Assembly (NCBI GenBank): GCA_019648995.1
Contig: BLXT01000981.1
Location: forward strand, 784,660 to 806,666
Length of the DNA stretch: 22,007 bases
Direction: 5' to 3'
Origin: Plakobranchus ocellatus
Taxonomy: Eukaryota > Mollusca > Gastropoda > Plakobranchidae
Part shown: in pieces, positions 1 through 7,902 of the stretch
How positions within the stretch are numbered: the first letter of the stretch is position 1
Layout of the letters: every line of letters starts with the position of its first letter
Notes under the pieces: generated by a model
What the model was told of the DNA's origin: nothing
The model's input: only the letters and a program-made list of their open reading frames with translations
Databases searched by the model: none
Position numbers and translations under genes: made by a program

Positions 1-189
1 GACTTAATACAAGTTAAAGCCATTCTCAAAGAAAATTAACAACTAAAGCTACTATTAAATTATGAAAGGTAATTTTCATCACTATTCATTTATAATCAAT
101 CAATTTTGACCACATGTAATATATACCAAACAAAAGTAACAAGAGAATATTAAATTCAAAAACTGCTTTACATATATATCCTAAATTTA

Positions 190-283
190 TGACCCTTTTG
201 TCGCAGATTCAAAGCTAATACCAGGGCCCAGGCCTGATGGAGGGCCTGAAAGCCTGAGATCACCTTGTTATGGACTGGCTATA
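190..283 (+). mobile_element. 5'-truncated tRNA-derived SINE, copy 1
   Basis: This is the 3' half of the same SINE family seen complete at 7396-7545. The shared parts are GACCCTT, a decayed B-box-like GATTCAAAGC, then GGCCT..GAGGGCC.GAAAGCCTGAGATCACCTTGTT.TGGACTGGCT with only a few differences. The A-box half is missing, as expected for 5' truncation or later decay. A short A-rich stretch (ATATAAAAAACAAAA) follows. The family is not named because no library could be searched. Confidence 0.75.
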
Positions 284-1620
284 TAAAAAACAAAATCTCC
301 TGAAAATATGAGTATATTCCTTTTCATTTTCTTCAAAACTTTCCCTTTACATTCTCAAAGCTAAGTGTATTTCATGTTTTGTGTTTGCAGGTTCTACACT
401 TGCTGAGCTCTTAAGGAAAAGACACTAGATGAACCAACAAGGCTTCATAATTTATACAAAAAGAAAGTTATCAGTCTAATTAGTATTAAAACGAAAATTA
501 GCATAGATGGATAGACAAGACCAACTGCAGGAGATCTAGAGCACAAAAGCCAGAGAAAGAGACAGTATTTGCAATACTTGAGAAAAAAATAGCTATTCTT
601 CTGGCTCCCTGCTTTACCTCAAGCAAAATAGCAAGAGGAGTTTTTGAAAAGGAGCTGCCTGAATAATGTGAATGCAGGGTTTCATTTACTGAAGTCAGCA
701 GTTTTCTGCAGAAAAGATGGCTGCCAATATAACTGTCTATATTCTTTAACACTTTAATTTTATGTGTAACACATCTGTCATCTTGTGAGTGTCATAATCT
801 CTAGTCACAACTAAGGACTACCTCTAGTTATAATTTAATCTGCTGCTATTCTATTCAACCATTTTCCCCAGGGGGGACACTTTAAAAATGCAGCACCAGT
901 GTTTTAAAAATGTTTACTTTGTAAAGCAAAAATCATGACAAGGCTTCCCAATTTGCACATGATAAAAGTATAATATGAAAGCTACACTGCTAACTAATTT
1001 ATTACAGTATAACCATACAATGACATGAAAATGGGACATAATCATTTTACATTGGAGCTCATCAACTAATACTCTGCCGCCATTATCCAAGAGTGCAAAT
1101 GAGGGCTTCATTTCTTTTCCCAAAGTTTGGAAGATGTTGTTGTTTTGGAACAAATTCATTTGCAAGTTTTGATTATTTTGGGTAAATGTTTGAAAATTGT
1201 GTGCATTTGACTAAAGTGCCTTCATTTAGAATGTTTTAAATGGAATACAGATTTTTGCAGAATTGAAGATTATTTAAAAATCATAATCTTAAATGTGGGT
1301 GACAAGCAAGCATACTTTAAGCCTTACCTGTTTTTTTTTTTTAGTGTGCTTGGATTTAGGGCTGGCTAATGAATTTATACATTGATAAAATACCACTTGC
1401 CTTCAAGTCTCTTTTTTTGCAGTTTTAGTTCATTGATAAATTTCATGTATTTATCTGTTGTTATGTAATTAAAAATGGGCAAGATCACCACTCAGGATAC
1501 ACTACAAACAATATAAAATCTAGGATCCAAAGCATGCAATGGTTACTGAAGTGATGTAAATGAACGTGGGAATAGGCTAATTGAATCATGCCAAATCTAA
1601 GATTTTACCTTAACAAATAT
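284..1620. other. Intergenic AT-rich sequence, no supported gene
   Basis: No gene recognised. On the minus strand a frame open from about 1216 down to 914 encodes an Asn/Gln-rich peptide (QNNQNLQMNLFQNNN) followed by a less biased stretch (KPSFALLDNGGRVLVDELQC). It has no recognisable domain and no convincing splice sites. A T-homopolymer is present at 1331-1342. Otherwise the sequence looks like unconstrained AT-rich DNA. Confidence 0.5.
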
Positions 1621-1782
1621 TTGGTATCAAAACCATCCTAAACTACAGCGAACTTGGAAGAGTCCCGTGATAGAAATAAAATACATTGTAATCGCATAAT
1701 ACTTGGTATCAAAACCATCCTAGACCATAGAGGACTTGGAAGAGTCCCGGTGATAGAAATATAAATAAAATATGTTGTATGC
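1621..1782. repeat. Two-copy tandem repeat, 82-bp period
   Basis: The unit starts TTGGTATCAAAACCATCCTA and later contains ACTTGGAAGAGTCCCG.TGATAGAAATA. It occurs at 1621 and again at 1703, directly abutting, with roughly 85-90% identity by eye and small indels in the second copy. It lies immediately upstream of the LINE remnant, so it may be part of that insertion or an independent local duplication. Confidence 0.8.
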
Positions 1783-1794
1783 GAATTTAAAAAC

Positions 1795-2895
1795 AATTCC
1801 CAAACGCCATCAAAACATCAAAATCACTGCCAAGAATTGACTGTGATTCAGAATCAGATCATATTTTCGTCTGGTAATAAATTTAAAATAAAACTTAAGA
1901 AGTTAAAAATGGCAAAGGCAATAAATTTAATAAAATCTGATGAAAAGTTAATAAGACAAATTTGCTGCAGCTGTGCAAAACAAATATGAAACAAATATTA
2001 GACTCGTAAACAACATCTCGGAGGTAGAACTATGGTCCGAAATGAAGAAGTCACTTGATGAAGTTATAGAGAAAAAAGTTCTAAAAGGATACAAAAGAGC
2101 ACAATGAAATGCTACATTTGAAGGAAGAATTGCACTTCAAAAAATAAAGTAGCCAAATATGAAGACCTTATCACAAAAAATCAAGATAAATGCAATGATG
2201 CAAAAGAATGTATCTATCAACAATTTCAGGAAATTGAGTAAAAGCTGAATGCAGGCAGTAAATTTATAAATTTAATAAATGCATGCTAAAAATAAGAATG
2301 TAAGTAATAAGAAAATCAAAAGATGGAACAATGTCCATGGAAAGAGTAAAATGCTAAATAGATGGTCATATTATCTTGAAGATCTTTTTTGAAGATGATA
2401 GGTGTGAAAATTTATTATAAATAAGGAAAAGCCCACAAGGTTTAACTGTTGTTAAAGAAGATGCAAAGGCAGCACTAAAGAAAATGGAAAAGTGACAGGA
2501 CCAGATAACATACCAATAGAAATAATTACAGCATCAGATATCTTAGAACTTATCTGTTCACCTCCTGAATGCAATATACAACAGTGGTACAATTTCAGAA
2601 GATCTATCTATTTTCATATACTGCCTAAAACACTAGGAGCAACAGAATGTCAACTTTATAAACAGATAAAGATTCATTTTACAAAAATTTTGTAACATGC
2701 TTTGATGCATGTGATAGGTAATGTAATAGTCTAAGACCAGTTTAACTTTTAAATGCTTGTTCATGGGACTAAAAATGCAATATTCACTTTATCAGTGCTT
2801 ATGAAAGGTCTATAGAAATACAGTTTAAGACTTTCGGTTTCATCGCTGCTTCATTGATTATTCTAAGGCCTTTGTCTGACAAAGTAAAAGAAATT
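1795..2895 (+). mobile_element. Decayed APE-type LINE (non-LTR retrotransposon) fragment
   Basis: Translated pieces in scattered + frames match the order of an endonuclease-reverse transcriptase ORF. The SDH motif of the APE endonuclease C-terminus lies at 1854-1862 and is followed by a basic KIKLKKLK stretch. An endonuclease-RT linker-like segment at about 2330-2500 reads RWSYYLEDLFEDD and then ALKKMEK. The RT entry motif GPDNIP is at 2498-2515, then an LPKTLGATECQLYKQI segment, and RT palm motif A-like CFIDYSKAF is at 2847-2873, including the motif A aspartate. There are many stops and frame changes, and both the 5' part and the RT C-terminal half are missing. It is an old dead fragment. 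The clade is uncertain; RTE- or Jockey-like is plausible. Confidence 0.8.
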
Positions 2896-4671
2896 TAGAT
2901 ATCTAGATCTAGCCTACGATCGAGAATGTAGGCCCCTAAGAATAATTCCTGAATACAATTCTCTTAATAAGTCATCACCTGAAATATCAAGGTCTGCCAT
3001 CTCAAAGCCTTTGCTGCAAACATTCAACTGCTAATTTCTCATCACCTGTTTAGTTCATCCAAAAAAAACCAAAATGAAAACAACGCTTTACGTAAACATC
3101 AAAATACCGGTGTGGTGACCCAGTTGACCTACGGCCATAGACTATTTAAGATAGAGTGAAAAGATCTGCCTGTGCTACAAGATACCGTTACAAAATAGAA
3201 TGCCGCCATTTTGTTGTGGTGAAAAATATACATCTAGTTGTTGCAAGGTAGCCTTGGGGCAAACTTAGCAATTTTTTTCTTTAGACTTTCTTATTCAAAT
3301 CGTAACACTCTGGTTTTAGTATGTCAATTATAATATTCATAAAGAATAAAATTTCAGTCTCAAAGTAAGAAAAAAAATCACCTCTTCTCAAACCAAGCTT
3401 CGCTATCGCTTCCAATCTCTTTTCCCTCCATAACTCCATTAATTCGAGATGGAGACTGATATTATAGGTTTAGCTTTGATAGGCATAAAAATCCTCGGTT
3501 GTACAATGGCATTCATGACAACAATGAAAAGGAATAATGCAGGAATTGCAAGTTATGATTTAGTTGTATAAAAACAAGGACAAACTTCTGAAGAATTAGA
3601 AATCCACTATTCAAAAGATATGTTTGTTTGTGTGTAGGTGTGTGTATGTACAGAGCCAACTTGACCCTGTGGTCAGTGTGCTTTTAGGTTGAGGATAACT
3701 GACACACGCTTAATCGAGACAAACATGCAATAGAAAGGCTCCCGCCTAATGTTTGGATATATTTGAGAGAATTGTGGTCTTTCCATAATTTTAAATCCCG
3801 ATCGTGCCATCGTGCGTGCCGCGGGAAATTTATTACGTTTAAAACATCTCCTGATGTCCGCGCATATCTAATCTTTATAATTGGAAGAAAGAGACGAAAG
3901 ATTTATTCACTCAACCATGAATTTGATAATGGTTTAGTTGTTTTTTGTTGTTGTTTTTTTTAACTACATACGCGAGTATGTGTGGGCCTGCACATTTCTT
4001 TCATGTAGTAAGGGAACAAATGTGTTTTATTCTCCCCATTATCAATCTGGAGAGTCGCCCAGACATCCCAGCAGACCTGTTCGCTTCATTTTTTTGTTTA
4101 TACTTTTTTTGTGTGTTTCTTATTTTCTTTCTTTAATCGAGTATCCATATGCAATACCATCTAAGGCTCTGCACATCGGTGATGCCACAAGAACAATAAA
4201 CATGCGGGCAGATAAATTGATATTCAACAACATAAAATGGCCTTTTTTAACTACTCTTTGGCTAATAAAAAAAATTAATTGAAAAAAAATTTTTTTTTCC
4301 AGTTTAAATTAGTTTTTTAGCAGTACTATATGAGCCAAGATAAGGTAATTCAAATTTTCATTTGAAATAATTAAAAATTTTAAAATCTATTTAACTTCAG
4401 ACAATAGCTCATATTTTTGGTACATTACGACAAAGATGTCTCACTTGTAAAATGCTACAGGTAGCAGCCGCAGTTTGTATTAGACCGGTTTCCCCACAAA
4501 GCATTTTATTTCAGTAATGTACAAAAGCTTTTAAAATTGTTAAGTTACAATGGTTATGTACATGCAAATCTCCCCATAGGAAATCGCGGCTACAAATGTC
4601 AATTTGCGGCCGCAATTTTTGTTCTTTTCCCGCGATTTTTATCATTTTTATCAAGCTGTGGACAAAATATG

Positions 4672-4672
<1 letters not shown>
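2896..4672. other. Intergenic sequence, no supported gene
   Basis: AT-rich non-coding sequence. Points of note are a perfect YY1-like GCCGCCATTTTG at 3202-3213, an E2F-like GCGGGAAA at 3821-3828, an octamer ATGCAAAT at 4564-4571, and a second E2F-like TTTCCCGC at 4626-4633 inside a small CpG-rich dyad (4579-4640). Short open frames at 3763-4282 are T-rich and show no family resemblance. These motifs are short and could occur by chance. Confidence 0.4.

Positions 4673-4713
<41 letters not shown>
4673..4713. repeat. (TA)n microsatellite
   Basis: About 20 uninterrupted TA dinucleotides. Open frames reading as Tyr-Ile repeats here are artefacts of the microsatellite. Confidence 0.97.
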
Positions 4714-4715
<2 letters not shown>

Positions 4716-5547
4716 ATATGTATATTCAAGCAAAATTCTTTTTGCTTTCCATAAAAGTAAAAATTCTAACGATATTTTCTTTCCCTCTCTGATTATTTCC
4801 AACCTCCATCAATTCGTTAAACATGAAGCATAATTTACTACAGCCTAAAAACAGTGCATTTTTACTTGGCACTACTACAGTGTGTTGGATTAGGACTAGT
4901 AGTAGTAGTATTGGTGGGGTTTAACCTTGAAGAGAAATTCTCAGTTCTTATTGACAAAGGGATGTGTAGGCCTAGTGTTGAAAACGTTAACTAAATAGTC
5001 ACAATCTTTAAAAAAAAAAAGTTAAACCAGTGATTATACCTGTCGCAATTAGATGTCCCAAGCCCTGTCTTTTCACAAAGTAACCTTGTTTTATAACTAC
5101 GTAATTTCTTCATGAATGATCTTTCTTGTGTGCTTTCTCAGTCTTCACAATAAATGGTACTCATAAAATAAAAACAAAAACAATATTTTCAAGATTGTGA
5201 GTATACCGGTTTCGTATTTATGAAAAATGTGCGAACTTAAATTCAATAGAAATATATTTTATTCTTCAAAATTTTATTTAGCTAAGCCTTTACTAGTGAT
5301 TCTGTGCGACGTATCTTATAGCGTTTCACTCTTTAATTAAAGATCCAAAACATATCGCCATATGTGCTTCTTTCATTTTTCTATGAGCTTCGGTCTCTCG
5401 CAGTATTTACATGCACCTTGCAAAACGAAAAAAAAAAATCTGGGGACATACATAGCACCACAGAATGTTGAGGGTCTTAATTTCTTTCAACAAGATCTCA
5501 ACTTATTGCCACATACTTTGAGAGAGGGAAGGGGGAAGAGGGGGCGG

Positions 5548-5550
<3 letters not shown>
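4714..5550. other. Intergenic sequence, no supported gene
   Basis: No gene or known element recognised. A short TAG trinucleotide tract lies at 4897-4910. The interval ends in a purine-rich ramp (GGGAAGGGGGAAGAGGGGGC) that leads into the GA microsatellite. Confidence 0.5.
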
Positions 5551-5595
<45 letters not shown>

Positions 5596-5604
5596 AGAGA
5601 GAGA
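5551..5604. repeat. (GA)n microsatellite
   Basis: About 26 GA units with one interruption (GAAGAG near 5590). It is preceded by a G-rich purine tract, so the purine-strand asymmetry extends over about 85 bp from 5520. The Arg/Glu-repeat open frame here is a by-product. Confidence 0.97.
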
Positions 5605-6324
5605 TTTTAAGGTATCGCCAGTCAAAAGACCTGACCCGATTGCCTTGTTGCACCAGATTATTTTAGTTGTGTGTGTGTGTTTTCTAAATTGATAGTGCCG
5701 CTAGCCGGTCAAGACTATTTGGATGTTACTGTTGTATCGATATATTTTTAAAAAAACACAGGACAGGAGGAAAATTATAAGCGATACTATTTTAGAAAAT
5801 TGCCTGCACAAATTTATTCGTTAACGTCGATTGCTTGCAAAGCATCAAATTAACTAATAATAACAGACTCCTACGTTCTAAAACATGTTTCTAAATTTAG
5901 CTCGGGTAACTCAGGGTGAATCACACTAGGCTTCGATTTTTTATCAAAGCTTTTTTCGGAAAAAAAAGATAAGCTAAACTTTTTTCGGCAGAGAAATGCG
6001 TTAACGTTTTTGTTGCTCCAAAGGTGATGTTGCACGGTAAAAAGGCAAAAGATATACTTTTTGCCGTTCTTATATTGAGGCCTTAAGCACTTAAGCTGGA
6101 CTACATGGTTTTTAAAACTCAGAGCTAGTTAGACGCCAAACCAAGTAAACGGCACTGGTGGAGGACAGCTGTAATTGGTTTGAAATTTGTTGAGAAAAGT
6201 TTCATGGAAAAGGCAAGATTGTTCCCATTTATCACAAGTTTTAGATAATCAGAACTGACCCTATCTAATCACCACTTCCAAGCACTAATATACAAACCGG
6301 ATGTTTTTTTTATTCATATAATAT
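5605..6324. other. Intergenic sequence, no supported gene
   Basis: No gene recognised. A short imperfect palindrome, CTTTTTTCGGAAAAAAAAG, lies near 5951-5969, with a related ACTTTTTTCGGC about 20 bp downstream. A short GT tract is present near 5669. Confidence 0.45.
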
Positions 6325-6473
6325 TCACAGCGCATGCGTCCAAATGTCCGGCCCCCATTAGACTTGGCCCCTCCCACTACACTACTTTTGGCCCTACTCA
6401 CATGTCGCGCACATGTTAGCAATATATGTGTGAACGTAAACATTAACTAAGAAAACAGCTTTATTTCTGAAAA
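6325..6473 (+). promoter_or_regulatory. Candidate promoter and untranslated first exon of CDCA7-like gene
   Basis: Against AT-rich flanks this block is CpG- and GC-richer. It contains an NRF1-like GCGCATGCG (6330-6338), an SP/KLF-like GGCCCCTCCCAC (6366-6377), and two direct CACATGT E-box-like heptamers flanking CGCG (6399-6416). The block ends at a plausible splice donor, AAAA|GTAAGA (exon end 6473). That donor could join to the acceptor at 7847-7849 just before the start codon. Promoter and UTR assignment are inference from motif clustering and position; no transcript was available. A TSS much closer to 7850 is an alternative. Confidence 0.3.
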
Positions 6474-7395
6474 GTAAGATTTAATAATCTCACTTAAGTT
6501 TTTAAAAATGTATGCCAATAGGTTTTATCCTTGAAGCTGTAATAATAATGTGTATTGTTTTGAGTCTCAGAGCAAGCCAAATTTTGCATTTCGCGGGCAA
6601 GTCATACAACCATACAAAACTCAAAAGCTTCTGCTTGCCTGCTTCATTCTTGGCTCCAGTTGGCGACTAAACGGTGTGGTCCAACTTGTTTCATTTTTAC
6701 AATTGAAAGACGTAAGAACGAGTTCTTATCCTTAGATAGATGTAGACAGCTTTGGTCTCTCCTTTTGGCACTTACTGTCGGATATTGAAAACAAATCATA
6801 TATCTAGTTTAGATAAAGTACATACATGTATATTGCAGGAAAGCCGTCGTACGCCGGATAAAGGTGGACCCCATTTATCTGAGACAAGATCCATTTGGCG
6901 GGAATGCATGTGCTGCATATTATCTGCTATTACAAAAGATGAAGCCAGAGTAAATTGACTCTGATTAACCGTAATCAGTGGGATCTTCAGCCCCGCAGGG
7001 TTTTAGGAGGTTCAGAGCATGGGCAATAAGGAATGGGTGCAATAAAACGGTAGCATAATGACTATATCATAGAATCCAGTCCACCCTGACTTCGTATTTT
7101 AGAGCCTGTAGATCTAGATTCTAAACCAGAGGTCCAGGCCTATAGAGCTAGATGAAGATAGAACTAGAAAAAAAAAGTTTCAAAGCTCCGCAGGCAATTA
7201 AGTTGAAAAAGCTCAGGCCCAAAATTAGACAGCCTGGTGGTGGGCTGCCAAGCAGTTTAATTTGTAAGCATCATAATTGGCTGAGCCAGCAGTGCAAATC
7301 TGACAGTGCATGTTTGTTTTACGCTCTATCACATATGATTGTTTGATAATACCTATCATCAAAGTATATATTTTCTAAATGCAGACACAAGTATT
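6474..7395. other. Non-coding sequence, possible 5'-UTR intron
   Basis: No gene recognised. It would form the first part of a 5'-UTR intron if the donor at 6473/6474 is used. It contains an exact TAGATCTAG at 7109-7117 and related GATCTAG/CTAGA words around 7138-7168. Short open frames (6550-6735, 6752-6958) have no recognisable similarity. Confidence 0.45.
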
Positions 7396-7545
7396 GGGCG
7401 TCAGTGGCACAGTGGCAAGCGAGTCCGCCCTGAGATCTGCAGGGACCCTTCAGTCGTGGGTTTGAGCTCCCCCCCACGGTGCCCTGGCCTAACAGAGGGC
7501 CCGAAAGCCTGAGATCACCTTGTTGTGGACTGGCTCTCTACATAA
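7396..7545 (+). mobile_element. tRNA-derived SINE, copy 2 (most complete)
   Basis: It has a 5' tRNA-like head with a good RNA polymerase III A box, TGGCACAGTGG (7405-7415). About 44 bp further on is a slightly degraded B box, GGTTTGAGCTC (7459-7469). The tRNA-unrelated body GGGCCCGAAAGCCTGAGATCACC is shared with copy 1. The same head recurs in antisense in intron 5 (16139-16248). No long poly(A) tail is seen. The family has no name that I can assign. Confidence 0.85.
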
Positions 7546-7849
7546 ACCAACCACAATAAGTATATAAATTACACTGTCGTTAAAGTTTTTATGTTATTTT
7601 GTGTTAAGTCCTAGCGCTTGGAAGTGAAGAATTTATAGAGAATTTACGACAGCACTGAGAAAAACTGATTCACTTCAAATCTTTGACAGTGGCACACCAA
7701 GACCTGTAATCAGTTAGAATTTTGTTCACAATAACTGTCTGTTACATTCACAGGGGTATTCAGCTTGACCTATAAATGAATTTAGCACAAAGCCATTTGC
7801 AACACCTTCAATTCCTTTTATATAAATACTATTTTTTTATTTTCTTCAG
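7546..7849. other. Non-coding sequence upstream of first coding exon
   Basis: Nothing recognised except, at its end, a strong polypyrimidine tract and acceptor (TATTTTTTTATTTTCTTCAG, ending 7849). This suggests that the coding exon beginning at 7850 is spliced to an upstream untranslated exon. Confidence 0.5.
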
Positions 7850-7902
7850 TTAAAAATTCTGGCTGGCCAATGAGTTAAATCAACTTGGGTACCATGGACA
7901 AG
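7850..7902 (+). CDS. CDCA7: CDCA7 exon with start codon (coding 7894-7902, Met-Asp-Lys)
   Basis: An acceptor ends at 7849 and the donor is AAG|GTGAGT at 7903. The start ATG at 7894 sits in an optimal animal context (ACCATGG). An in-frame TAA at 7876-7878 excludes an N-terminal extension through this exon. Only nine coding bases are present, contributing MDK. The exon's 5' edge depends on the inferred splice acceptor, so a TSS nearby is possible. A two-codon uORF (ATGAGTTAA, 7870-7878) precedes the start. Confidence 0.75.

Noticed and set aside
3763-4282. Overlapping plus-strand open frames
   Set aside because: Phe/Leu-rich frames driven by T-rich DNA, mutually overlapping, with no recognised similarity or splice context.
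5362-5610. Plus-strand frame ending in Arg/Glu repeats
   Set aside because: The repeat is a translation of the GA microsatellite.
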